Part shown: one piece after another, positions 1 to 6,494 of the stretch | How positions within the stretch are numbered: the first letter of the stretch is position 1 | How the letters are laid out: the number at the start of each line of letters is the position of its first letter | Assembly: GCA_022784805.1 (NCBI GenBank) | Contig: JALFYG010000197.1 | Span: forward strand, 1 to 17,485 | Reading direction: 5' to 3' | Length of the DNA stretch: 17,485 nt | Source: Spirochaetales bacterium | Lineage (GTDB): Bacteria > Spirochaetota > Spirochaetia > Sphaerochaetales > Sphaerochaetaceae | The notes under the pieces: generated by a model | Seen by the model: the letters and a program-made list of their open reading frames with translations, nothing else | Database searches by the model: none | What the model was told of the DNA's origin: nothing | Translations under genes and position numbers: made by a program

Positions 1-60
1 ATAGATGCGGTCCTCGAAATCTTTTGGATTATAGGCTTTTGCCAATTCCACGGCTTTCAT
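1..60 (-). CDS. valS: Valine--tRNA ligase, N-terminal 20 codons (gene runs off the left edge)
   Basis: The minus strand from base 60 reads MKAVELAKAYNPKDFEDRIY, which matches the usual start of valyl-tRNA synthetase (a short lead, then the conserved Y-[ND]-P-K-x-[VIF]-E-x-[RK]-[IL]-Y block). The enzyme charges tRNA-Val in the cytoplasm. The start is set by GGAGGA on the minus strand at about 70-75, nine bases before the ATG. An in-frame ATG at 133-135 would add 25 residues but has no such site and does not look like the family N-terminus. Only the first 20 codons are present, so no catalytic motif (HIGH, KMSKS) can be checked. The gene is divergent from the MATE gene at 164. Confidence 0.72.
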   Translation of the reverse strand, partial: MKAVELAKAYNPKDFEDRIY

Positions 61-85
61 ATTAAAAAGTCCTCCGTCGCCGTTT

Positions 86-114
86 ATGGTATCAAAAAAG
101 AGTGCTCTTAACAA
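86..114 (-). promoter_or_regulatory. Possible valS promoter
   Basis: On the minus strand TTGTTA (109-114) is followed after 17 bases by TACCAT (86-91). Each matches the sigma-70 consensus at four of six positions. The site is 26 bases upstream of the valS start and would leave room for the strong ribosome binding site. The hexamers are weak, so this is a placement guess. Confidence 0.25.
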
Positions 115-163
115 TGGAAAGAGGTCTATCCCCATTTTTTCTGATTTATGATAAATTCAAAAT

Positions 164-1531
164 ATGAACGAAAGCCAACAATATATAAAAATGACACAAA
201 CTCCCGTGTCATCTCTTATTCCTCGTCTTGCTGTTCCTACAATAATCTCCATGCTTGTCTCTTCCATCTACAACATGGCAGATACTTATTTTGTTTCCCA
301 AATCGGAACAAGCGCATCTGGAGCTGTAGGAGTAGTATTCTCCATCATGGCAATAATCCAGGCTGTTGGATTTACAATCGGAATGGGTGGAGGAATTCTT
401 GCTTCCCGTGCTCTTGGAGCAAAGGACAAAGACAGAGCAGATACTCTTGTCACCATGTCTTTCCTATTCTCTCTTCTCTTTGGTGTAATACTTGCTTTTC
501 TAGGCATTGTCTTCAACAAAGGCCTTATGAGAATGCTGGGAGCCACTGAGACTATCCTTCCTTATGCAGAGGCTTACTCAAGATATATATTCCTTGCAGC
601 TCCTTTTATGATTGGATCATATGTAATGAATAACGTCCTCAGGTCCGAGGGAAAGGCATTCTACGCAATGATTGGCATCACCACCGGTGGTATATTGAAT
701 ATTGCACTGGACCCTCTGTTTATCTTTGTATTTGGACTGGGAACAGCAGGAGCTGCAATAGCCACTGCCATCAGCCAGCTCATTAGTTTCATAATCCTTC
801 TCATGGCTTTTGTTACAGGAAAGAGTGAAGCAGACATTGCTCTGAAAACTATCAAGGACTTCAAGCCTTCTATGCTTATTGCCATCATCAAGACAGGCCT
901 TCCTTCTTTGGCAAGGCAGGGACTGGCAAGTATCGCAACAATTCTTTTGAATCTAAGTGCAGGCCCTTATGGAGATGCTGCAATAGCTGCAATGAGCATC
1001 ACAGGAAAAGTGACATTCTTCATCTTCTCTGCCCTTCTTGGTTTCGGTCAGGGTTTCCAACCTGTCTGCTCATACAACTGGGGAGCTGGGAAATATGAAA
1101 GGGTAAGAAAAGCAACTGTCTTCACAGCTCAGATTGGCACAGCCATCATCTCCATTCTCTCTCTTTTCACTTATATCTTTGCTCCTGCAATAATCAAAGC
1201 TTTCATTAGTGACGATCCAATGGTTCTTGAAGTCGGAAGAAGAGCATTGAGAGCACAGTGTCTACTTCTACCTTTCTGTGGAATTAACGTCACTACAAAT
1301 ATGGCGCTTCAGGGCACAAGCCATGTAGCATCTGCAACTTTCCTAGCAATGTGCAGGCAAGGTATTTTCTATATTCCTTCCATCTTGATACTTCCGAGGA
1401 TCTTGGGAATAACAGGAGTCGAGATAGCTCAGCCAGCTGCCGATGTATTGACCTTTACATTCTCCATTTTCTTATTTGTTTCCTTCTTAAAAGAATGCAA
1501 AGAGAAAAGCAAACTTGGAAATATTGCATAA
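164..1531 (+). CDS. MATE family multidrug/sodium antiporter (first of two)
   Basis: This 455-residue inner-membrane protein has the length, about 12 hydrophobic segments and repeated two-bundle layout of MATE exporters (MepA/DinF-like), which push cationic drugs or metabolites out in exchange for Na+ or H+. Family features visible are the N-terminal P-x-[ML]-x-x-x-[ML]-[VL]-x-x-x-Y-N-x-x-D-T pattern (residues about 24-41), the G-x-x-x-G-x-G-x-x-[LI]-x-S-R-x-L-G-A block near 73-86, and its counterpart Q-G-x-Q-P-V-x-x-Y-N-[WY]-G-A in the second half (around 296-308). The substrate cannot be read from sequence. The start is uncertain: neither the ATG at 164 nor the ATG at 191 (residue 10) has a clear SD. 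A TATGAT at 147-152 lies 11 bases before the first ATG, so the mRNA may have almost no leader. The gene converges with the Rpn gene across a GC-rich hairpin. Confidence 0.88.
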   Translation: MNESQQYIKMTQTPVSSLIPRLAVPTIISMLVSSIYNMADTYFVSQIGTSASGAVGVVFSIMAIIQAVGFTIGMGGGILASRALGAKDKDRADTLVTMSFLFSLLFGVILAFLGIVFNKGLMRMLGATETILPYAEAYSRYIFLAAPFMIGSYVMNNVLRSEGKAFYAMIGITTGGILNIALDPLFIFVFGLGTAGAAIATAISQLISFIILLMAFVTGKSEADIALKTIKDFKPSMLIAIIKTGLPSLARQGLASIATILLNLSAGPYGDAAIAAMSITGKVTFFIFSALLGFGQGFQPVCSYNWGAGKYERVRKATVFTAQIGTAIISILSLFTYIFAPAIIKAFISDDPMVLEVGRRALRAQCLLLPFCGINVTTNMALQGTSHVASATFLAMCRQGIFYIPSILILPRILGITGVEIAQPAADVLTFTFSIFLFVSFLKECKEKSKLGNIA

Positions 1532-1567
1532 TAAAAAGGAACAAACAATCTTCTGATTATTTGATTC

Positions 1568-1589
1568 GGCCATCCTTAGTGGGGTGGCC
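1568..1589. terminator. Hairpin between convergent MATE and Rpn genes
   Basis: GGCCATCC (1568-1575) pairs with GGGTGGCC (1582-1589), with one G-U pair and a six-base loop. It sits between two convergent genes and ends one base before the stop codon of the Rpn gene. Neither side has a good T-run (ATTAGTTTGG on the plus side), so it may be a weak or Rho-assisted bidirectional terminator. Confidence 0.45.
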
Positions 1590-1590
1590 A

Positions 1591-2496
1591 TTAGTTTGGA
1601 TTATCTTCACCATCTTGCATGCTACTTCTTATCTCCAAAACCATTTCTATGGACATACCTGTAACATCATTGATGTATTCATCATCTTCACCATGAGCAA
1701 TAAGTTTTTTTACAACTTCTTCCGTTTTATTAGTTAATTTTGTCTCATATTCCTCTTGTAACTTCCTTTTCTCTTCTTCGATTTCGTCGTGATATGTAGC
1801 CCTCACCCATTGTTTTGCTTTATCCATAATCACAGGATCTCCCTTGTATTCAGTTACAGCATTGGAAGCGATGGAGGACTTCATATCCTTTGGATCAACC
1901 TTCTGCATATCCTCTAGATATATCCTGACTGCTTCCTCTTCTTCACTTAGAGGATTGTCTTCATCCCATTTCTTAGCTCCATTATATATCAATACATTGA
2001 CGGCATCAAATGGATAAGGTTCTCCACCTTTTGTATGGAACTTTTTCGAATCATCTTCACTCCTAAGGGTATATCTCATTCTAGTCATTCCTTCATAAGG
2101 AGTACCTTCAAAAGGATCAAAGTTACAGATGAACACTACGATGCATTTTGTCTGTGGTATTACCTCCAGCCCCTTACTATAATCAACAAGAAGTCCCCCA
2201 AGATAATATAATGCTCTTGCAAGTTCATCTTTGTTGTTTATTTTTTGAATCTCTATGTCAGTTCTCGTATTACCTATAAGATTAATTCTTACATCCATTC
2301 TCATGGCTCTGCCATCCTTAACAGGAGCAAGAAAGTCCTCAACTATCACTTGCATTGAATTTAAATCATCAACGTCAATTCCAGCCAATACCTTCAATGA
2401 ATATGCAGTGAATTTTTTATTGTAATCAAAAATACCCATCAGAGGAGGATCATACATGTTCATCCCCTCTATTCCTTTTAAATAATCGTATTTCAT
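1591..2496 (-). CDS. Rpn family recombination-promoting nuclease / PD-(D/E)XK nuclease transposase-like protein
   Basis: This 301-residue protein matches the Rpn/PDDEXK_2 family (once called transposase family PF12784), DNA endonucleases that promote RecA-independent recombination. The N-terminal third has the family pattern: D-x-x-F-[KT]-x-x-[FL] style start, L-x-x-[FI]-[LV] around residues 51-56, then the split active site D68 (in M-D-V-R), D80 and E82-x-Q84 (in D-I-E-I-Q). The QKINNKDELARALYY stretch (84-98) matches the helix after the active site. The C-terminal 70 residues are a charged coiled coil followed by a helix pair of the type K-x-L-I-x-x-G-x-D-x-x-x-I-x-x-x-T-G-[ML]-S-x-E, which is usual in the family. 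GAGGT lies about 8 bases before the ATG. No terminal inverted repeats are seen, so it is not part of an obvious intact element. It is probably an accessory gene, often multicopy in genomes that carry it. Confidence 0.85.
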   Translation of the reverse strand: MKYDYLKGIEGMNMYDPPLMGIFDYNKKFTAYSLKVLAGIDVDDLNSMQVIVEDFLAPVKDGRAMRMDVRINLIGNTRTDIEIQKINNKDELARALYYLGGLLVDYSKGLEVIPQTKCIVVFICNFDPFEGTPYEGMTRMRYTLRSEDDSKKFHTKGGEPYPFDAVNVLIYNGAKKWDEDNPLSEEEEAVRIYLEDMQKVDPKDMKSSIASNAVTEYKGDPVIMDKAKQWVRATYHDEIEEEKRKLQEEYETKLTNKTEEVVKKLIAHGEDDEYINDVTGMSIEMVLEIRSSMQDGEDNPN

Positions 2497-2576
2497 TTTA
2501 TAACCTCACAGATATAAAGTAAGGAATAAAAAAACGGGCAAATAGAGGCAAAAGAGGACACTTTCGCTAAATGATT

Positions 2577-2616
2577 AATAAAAATTCGGGTTTTGTGGCT
2601 AAAAAAAGGACCCGAA
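2577..2616 (-). terminator. Rho-independent terminator of the cysS-sigma-anti-sigma operon
   Basis: On the minus strand TTCGGGT (2610-2616) pairs perfectly with ACCCGAA (2585-2591) across an 18-base loop and is followed by TTTTTATTAAT. It begins 20 bases after the anti-sigma stop codon. The other direction has no T-run, so it acts for the minus-strand operon. The rest of the 140-base gap (2497-2636) would hold the Rpn promoter, for which I see only weak hexamers. Confidence 0.85.
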
Positions 2617-2636
2617 CTAAATCGAGTCCAAGTATT

Positions 2637-3176
2637 TCATTCCCCTTTCTCTTCAAGAGGCTGAAGGCCCTTGATAGATATATCCACCTGATAGCCTTTA
2701 CCATCCAGATATTGAAGTATCTCTTCAAGAGTATAATCATCCAAACTGTTCTTGCCAGATGATACAAGTCTTACGTTATCTGCTTCGGCATTGACAGAAA
2801 ATGATGGGAGGATATCATTTGTTTCCTTTGCGTTGGAGCCGAAGAATACAAAACCACCTGCGAAGATGAATACAGCTGCAGCAGCTGCTGTGATAGCAGC
2901 AGGAATGCTCATCTGAATCTTTCTTCTGAAGAAAGAAATCTGCTTACCTTCTCCGAAGCACTTTGCATCAAGCTTCTTGAAGATGGCATCTTTATTTCTA
3001 TTTAGCTCCTCGTCTGAGAAAGTGTCCTTCTGAATCTTTTCATCCAAAGACTTCATATTCTCCAGAAGATTTCTGCAGGCGGCGCAGTGTTCCAGGTGTT
3101 CCTTAACCTGGGTTCTATATGGCTCTTTCAATTCTCCATCCATATATGCGGACAGCATCTGCAGATCAATACACAT
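2637..3176 (-). CDS. Zinc-type (ZAS) membrane anti-sigma factor
   Basis: This 179-residue protein would hold the ECF sigma factor encoded just upstream inactive at the inner membrane. The N-terminal domain carries the zinc anti-sigma motif H27-x3-C31-x2-C34 (H-L-E-H-C-A-A-C), preceded by the L-S-A-Y-M-D-G-E-L block typical of the zf-HC2/ZAS family. A single transmembrane segment lies at about residues 91-113 (alanine- then phenylalanine-rich). About 65 residues lie beyond it, outside the cytoplasm, with no recognisable sensor fold. The start is taken at the ATG at 3174-3176 because GGAGG lies six bases before it. A longer reading by 10 residues has no such site. The start codon overlaps the end of the sigma gene by 11 bases, which suggests translational coupling and balanced amounts of the two proteins. 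The signal sensed is unknown; some ZAS proteins are thiol-redox sensors, but that is not shown here. Confidence 0.85.
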   Translation of the reverse strand: MCIDLQMLSAYMDGELKEPYRTQVKEHLEHCAACRNLLENMKSLDEKIQKDTFSDEELNRNKDAIFKKLDAKCFGEGKQISFFRRKIQMSIPAAITAAAAAVFIFAGGFVFFGSNAKETNDILPSFSVNAEADNVRLVSSGKNSLDDYTLEEILQYLDGKGYQVDISIKGLQPLEEKGE

Positions 3177-3699
3177 CTTTATCCTCCGCGGAAAGGATTT
3201 CTTCAAGCTTCTTTCTAGCTCTATGAACCCTAACCTTTACATTCGTTTCAGAAATACCAAGAACCTTTCCTATAGCTTTATAGTCAAGTCCCGAGTACTC
3301 CTTCAGCTGTATGACGCTTCTCAAGTTCTCTGGCAGAGCATTGACTGCATCTCTTACAGCCCTTTTTTCTTCTTCCTCCATTACAGCCTTGGATGAGTCA
3401 TAGTAGTTTGCGGTTTCACCCGGCATCTTCTTGACCTTATCCACCAGCTGTATCTCTCTCTTGTTCCTTCGAACATGATTGAGAGCCAGATTCTTGGAAA
3501 CTCTCAACAGCCAATATTTGGCGTCATCCATGGTCGGGAAGGAAAGATTCTTAACGTAGAAACGTTCGAAAGTCTCCTGGACCAAGTCTTCGGCAATTTC
3601 TTGGTTATATACGATGTGCATCACAACTTGCATAAGAAGTGTGTAATTCGCATCGTATACTTTCCTGAAATCTTCCCTGTTGGTACTTTTGATTTCCAT
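3166..3699 (-). CDS. ECF-type RNA polymerase sigma factor
   Basis: This 177-residue protein has only regions 2 and 4 of sigma-70, the ECF layout. Region 2 covers about residues 17-81 and includes A-E-D-L-V-Q-E-T-F-x-R-F-Y (36-48) and a W-L-x-[RK]-[VI]-x-K-N-L-x-L-N-H-x-R-R block (63-78). Region 4 covers about 116-168, with A-L-P-E-N-x-R-x-V-I-x-L-x-E-Y-x-G-L-x-Y-x-x-I-[GA] and the helix-turn-helix G-I-S-E-T-N-V-K-V-R-V-x-R-A-R. It would direct RNA polymerase to a set of stress or envelope genes once the anti-sigma factor lets go. The start is 27 bases after the cysS stop, so it is probably read from the cysS promoter at least in part. The ATG lacks a good SD; an AGGAAA lies about 12 bases away. 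No copy of a self-regulated ECF promoter (AAC...CGTC) was recognised just upstream. Confidence 0.92.
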   Translation of the reverse strand: MEIKSTNREDFRKVYDANYTLLMQVVMHIVYNQEIAEDLVQETFERFYVKNLSFPTMDDAKYWLLRVSKNLALNHVRRNKREIQLVDKVKKMPGETANYYDSSKAVMEEEEKRAVRDAVNALPENLRSVIQLKEYSGLDYKAIGKVLGISETNVKVRVHRARKKLEEILSAEDKDVY

Positions 3700-3726
3700 C
3701 TTATTAACAATTTTCCTATCTAATGG

Positions 3727-5130
3727 TTACATTATTTTTTGAAGAATTGGTCCCTGAGGAGTATCTTTTACGATATATCCCCTCTCTTCCAACTCTTTTC
3801 TTATCTCATCCGCCCTTTGGTAGTTCTTTTCAGCCTTAGCCTGTTTTCTCTCTTCAACAAGCTTCCACTCTTCTTCTCCACCTACTTTTTCTTCTTTCTT
3901 TGCCTCGACTTTATCAAGGTCCAAGCCAAGAACTTTATCCATAGAATAGAGAAGAGCAAGTTTCTCTGCGTCACTTACAGATCCATCTTTCACCATCTTC
4001 CACATGACTGCCAATGCTTCAGGGCAACGGAGGTCATTGAAAAGAGCGGCAAAGAAAGAATCCCTGTAGCCTTCAGCCTTCTCAGAGAGAGATGTAGCTG
4101 GCTTTCCCTTCGCCTTCAGCTCTGCAACGATTCCATTGAGTCTTTCCCTTGCACTCTTTGCATGGTCCAAAGCTTCATAAGAGAACTTAAGCTGGGTGCG
4201 GTAATGTCCGCCAAGACAGAAGTATCTGTAATCCAAAGCGTTGTATCCATGGCTTACCAATACTGGGAGTGTCAAGAATTCCCCGCTGGACTTACTCATC
4301 TTTCCCTTGTCGTTCAGGAGGAACTCGCCATGGCACCAATAGTTGACCCACTTATGGCCTGTGGCTGCTTCACTCTGAGCAATTTCGTTGGTGTGATGAA
4401 CAGGGATGGCGTCGATTCCACCGCAGTGGATATCGAAAGTATCACCAAGATACTTCATGCTCATTGCTGAACACTCGATATGCCAGCCTGGATATCCTCT
4501 TCCCCATGGGGAATCCCACATCATAGCCTGCTCACCGAACTTACTGTTGGTGAACCAAAGGACAAAGTCCTGAGGATTACGCTTATTGCCGTCAACAGCG
4601 ATTCTTGCTCCACTGAGCTTATCTTCCTGCTTCTGTCCAGCAAGCTTTCCATAGTCATCGATTGTGTCTATGGAGAAGTAAACGTTACCCCCTGCGATGT
4701 ATGTGTGACCATTCTCTTCAAGTCTCTTGATGAGAGCGATCATCTCGTTGATATGATCAGTTGCCTTACAAACTACGTTTGGTCTCTTGATATTCAAAGC
4801 CTTTTCATCAGCAAAGAAAGCATCTGTGTAGAATTGTGCGATATCCCATACGCTCTTACCTGTCTCTCTGCTTCTCTTTCCAAGCTTATCTTCGCCGTCG
4901 TCTCCATCTCCTGTGAGATGTCCAACGTCAGTGATATTCATAACATGTTTTACTCTATATCCAGCCTCTTCCAAGGTGCGGTGAAGTATATCTTCGAAAA
5001 TAAAGGTCCTTAAGTTTCCGATATGGGCATAGTTGTAGACGGTAGGACCACAACAGTACATGCCGACCTTTCCTTCTTCAATCGGTACGAACTCCTCAAC
5101 TTTGCGATCCATTGTGTTATACAGCTTCAT
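3727..5130 (-). CDS. cysS: Cysteine--tRNA ligase
   Basis: This 467-residue class I synthetase charges tRNA-Cys in the cytoplasm. Signatures visible are C-C-G-P-T-V-Y (26-32) with zinc ligand C27, the HIGH-type H-I-G-N (36-39), the remaining expected zinc ligands C220, H245 and E249, and K-M-S-K-S (277-281). The M-N-I-T-D-V-G-H-L block (64-72) is followed by an acidic stretch (G-D-G-D-D-G-E-D-K), the longer variant found in part of the family instead of the short I-D-D-K form. The C-terminus has the usual R-x-x-A-K-x-x-[KR]-x-x-[QA]-x-x-D-x-I-R pattern. The start is the ATG at 5128-5130 because AAAGGAG lies seven bases upstream; a longer form by nine residues has none. It appears to be the first gene of an operon with the sigma and anti-sigma genes, an unusual pairing. 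Confidence 0.97.
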   Translation of the reverse strand: MKLYNTMDRKVEEFVPIEEGKVGMYCCGPTVYNYAHIGNLRTFIFEDILHRTLEEAGYRVKHVMNITDVGHLTGDGDDGEDKLGKRSRETGKSVWDIAQFYTDAFFADEKALNIKRPNVVCKATDHINEMIALIKRLEENGHTYIAGGNVYFSIDTIDDYGKLAGQKQEDKLSGARIAVDGNKRNPQDFVLWFTNSKFGEQAMMWDSPWGRGYPGWHIECSAMSMKYLGDTFDIHCGGIDAIPVHHTNEIAQSEAATGHKWVNYWCHGEFLLNDKGKMSKSSGEFLTLPVLVSHGYNALDYRYFCLGGHYRTQLKFSYEALDHAKSARERLNGIVAELKAKGKPATSLSEKAEGYRDSFFAALFNDLRCPEALAVMWKMVKDGSVSDAEKLALLYSMDKVLGLDLDKVEAKKEEKVGGEEEWKLVEERKQAKAEKNYQRADEIRKELEERGYIVKDTPQGPILQKIM

Positions 5131-5137
5131 GCTTAAT

Positions 5138-5157
5138 CTCCTTTGTGCCAAAGGCAC
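5138..5157 (-). promoter_or_regulatory. cysS leader hairpin touching the ribosome binding site
   Basis: On the minus strand GTGCC-TTT-GGCAC (5157-5145) forms a perfect five-base-pair hairpin, followed at once by the SD AAAGGAG (5144-5138). The CCTTT inside that hairpin is also complementary to AAAGG of the SD, with GGCAC as loop. The two foldings cannot coexist, so one leaves the SD open and the other closes it. Whether this is used for control is inference. Confidence 0.4.
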
Positions 5158-5166
5158 TCTTATTGA

Positions 5167-5172
5167 AGTATA
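5167..5172 (-). promoter_or_regulatory. Possible cysS promoter -10 element
   Basis: TATACT on the minus strand lies 36 bases before the cysS start, inside an AT-rich run, and is the best -10 match in the 217-base gap upstream of cysS. The -35 region 17 bases upstream (TTTAAT) is poor, so only the -10 is proposed. Confidence 0.3.
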
Positions 5173-5231
5173 ATAAATTTATGTCCATGATTAAAGAAGA
5201 TTAGTCTTGAATCTCGCCCTCTGATTTTATA

Positions 5232-5297
5232 CCTCACCTACTATTTCTCTGTTTTTTTTGTTAACTCACTGTTTTTCATTCTATTTAAATAGTGAGG
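5232..5297. repeat. Imperfect long inverted repeat in the cysS upstream gap
   Basis: CCTCACctaCTATTT (5232-5246, with three extra bases) is the inverse of AAATAGTGAGG (5287-5297), with a T-rich 40-base centre that includes eight T in a row. It could fold as a long stem or be two half-sites. No gene is seen in the gap 5158-5347 and no tRNA-like fold was found. Confidence 0.4.
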
Positions 5298-5319
5298 GGG
5301 GATAATTATTCCGTTTAGT

Positions 5320-5343
5320 CCTCCATTTCTAATGGAATGGAGG
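5320..5343 (-). terminator. Hairpin just after the secreted unknown gene
   Basis: CCTCCATT (5320-5327) and AATGGAGG (5336-5343) form a perfect eight-base-pair stem with an eight-base loop, four bases past the stop codon of the gene ending at 5348. No T-run follows on the minus strand (ACTAAACGG), so it may act as a Rho-assisted terminator or as an mRNA end-protecting hairpin. Confidence 0.5.
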
Positions 5344-5347
5344 GCTG

Positions 5348-6367
5348 TTAATCTGAATAATCAATCTTTCCTCCCACACTACTCTTTCCGCTGCTTTCGA
5401 TCGTCATCTTTATATCGTCTCTTTTAATTATTACCTTGGTTTCGATTTTCTCCTTAGATAACGTGAAAGATGACGAATCGAAATGGAATGAGAGAGTAAG
5501 GCCCGAGTTTCTCGATATCTTTATCCTCCATATATCACCATAAACAGAAAGAGAAGCATCAAGACTCTCTTTTCCTTTACTGAAGTTTCTCTTTGTCTCG
5601 CTCTCTATCTTTACTCTTCCAATATTCAACTCTCCCTTTGAAAAGAAAGAAAGGGAGCGGAATGATGAAATATAAATAGGCTCTGCAGACAAGAGAAGAG
5701 AGAATGACACTTCAGCGTCTTTCTCATAGAGTGCCATCTTCAAGCTGGTCTCCCAATCCTTGCTCTCTTCAAATAAGCTTTGGATCCTCCCATACCCCAT
5801 TCCTATCTTCATCATCCCCAAGTCTATCTCTCCCTTGACCATTGAGGAGACGAAGAGAGAATCTGTTAGAGATATATAAGAAGAGAGAGACAACATATTC
5901 CTCTTGCCATCGAAGCCTAGATAAAACACATCCATATCTCTTCTCTCAATAATCTTTTTCTGCATCTCTTCGTCCTTTTCTTTCAGGAAAGAATAGAGAA
6001 AAGCCCTCCAATCCTTTCCCTCGACACTTACTCCAACTCCATTTCTCTCTCCATAGAGAATTGAAAACCTCCAATTTTCATAAGTGACAGACGAAGCCAA
6101 GAGAGAAGAATTCTTTGAGGGAATAGAGAAATAGAGTCCCTTTGAATATAAGGAATGAGGATTATTAATAAGAGCAATGTCTCCACCTGAATCCACTGAG
6201 CCAAAGGAATAAACGGGACTCTTAATTCTCAATCCCCAGACTCCAAGGTCAAAGTCATAGACATCTCCCTCAATTCCTATGCTTCCTGAATCGAAGACGA
6301 AGGAATAAGCAGAGAGAGAAAAGGACAAAAACACAAAGAAAACCATCGATAAAATAAAACGCTTCAT
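5348..6367 (-). CDS. Secreted or outer-membrane beta-rich protein of unknown function
   Basis: I do not recognise this family. Read from the ATG at 6365-6367 it is 339 residues, starting with a clear export signal: M-K-R, then a hydrophobic stretch rich in F, V, L and S (residues 4-20), with likely cleavage after S-L-S-A (20) or shortly beyond. The longer reading from 6394 buries the signal nine residues inside, so I chose the shorter one; neither start has a clear SD. The mature part has no long helix-like hydrophobic stretch. It is built of short alternating polar/nonpolar stretches with many S, K, E, F and Y and repeated turns, suggesting a beta-barrel or beta-sandwich in the periplasm or outer membrane. 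Residues 122-140 (K-E-K-D-E-E-M-Q-K-K-I-I-E-R-R-D-M-D-V) form one charged helical insert. It is divergent from ackA across a short gap with a palindrome, and is followed by a hairpin. Confidence 0.7.
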   Translation of the reverse strand: MKRFILSMVFFVFLSFSLSAYSFVFDSGSIGIEGDVYDFDLGVWGLRIKSPVYSFGSVDSGGDIALINNPHSLYSKGLYFSIPSKNSSLLASSVTYENWRFSILYGERNGVGVSVEGKDWRAFLYSFLKEKDEEMQKKIIERRDMDVFYLGFDGKRNMLSLSSYISLTDSLFVSSMVKGEIDLGMMKIGMGYGRIQSLFEESKDWETSLKMALYEKDAEVSFSLLLSAEPIYISSFRSLSFFSKGELNIGRVKIESETKRNFSKGKESLDASLSVYGDIWRIKISRNSGLTLSFHFDSSSFTLSKEKIETKVIIKRDDIKMTIESSGKSSVGGKIDYSD

Positions 6368-6451
6368 ACTTATAGAACGCAATTTCAGCGCCATTTGACC
6401 ATTTTTCAGTCATTTCAACTTATTGAGGTGGAGGTTTTCTTTTTTCTGATA

Positions 6452-6466
6452 TATGATTCAATCATA
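6452..6466. promoter_or_regulatory. Perfect palindrome with a -10-like box on each strand, upstream of ackA
   Basis: TATGATTCAATCATA is a perfect inverted repeat with a one-base centre. Its left half gives TATGAT on the plus strand (6452-6457, five of six -10 matches, 38 bases before ackA) and its right half gives TATGAT on the minus strand, facing the secreted unknown gene. No convincing -35 was found on either side. It may be a two-way promoter core or an operator over the ackA -10. Confidence 0.5.
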
Positions 6467-6494
6467 AAACGAATACAAAAACCAGGAGATATCA

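Noticed and set aside
148..549. 133-codon plus-strand frame overlapping the first MATE gene
   Set aside because: It lies within the MATE gene in another frame. Its translation is cysteine-, histidine- and serine-rich noise, while the MATE frame shows family motifs.
1591..2496. Insertion sequence around the Rpn gene
   Set aside because: No terminal inverted repeats or target-site duplications could be found on either side. The family is now seen mainly as recombination nucleases.
3739..4470. 243-codon open frame on the plus strand, antisense to cysS
   Set aside because: cysS on the other strand has all expected motifs. This frame's translation has no family-like pattern and no SD, and is a shadow of cysS codon bias.
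4480..5013. 177-codon open frame on the plus strand, antisense to cysS
   Set aside because: Same reason: a by-product of the cysS coding sequence, with no recognisable domain or start signal.
5158..5347. T-box or tRNA-like element upstream of cysS
   Set aside because: No T-box core, no antiterminator/terminator pair before cysS, and no tRNA T-loop pattern (GGTTCGAATCC-like) in the gap.
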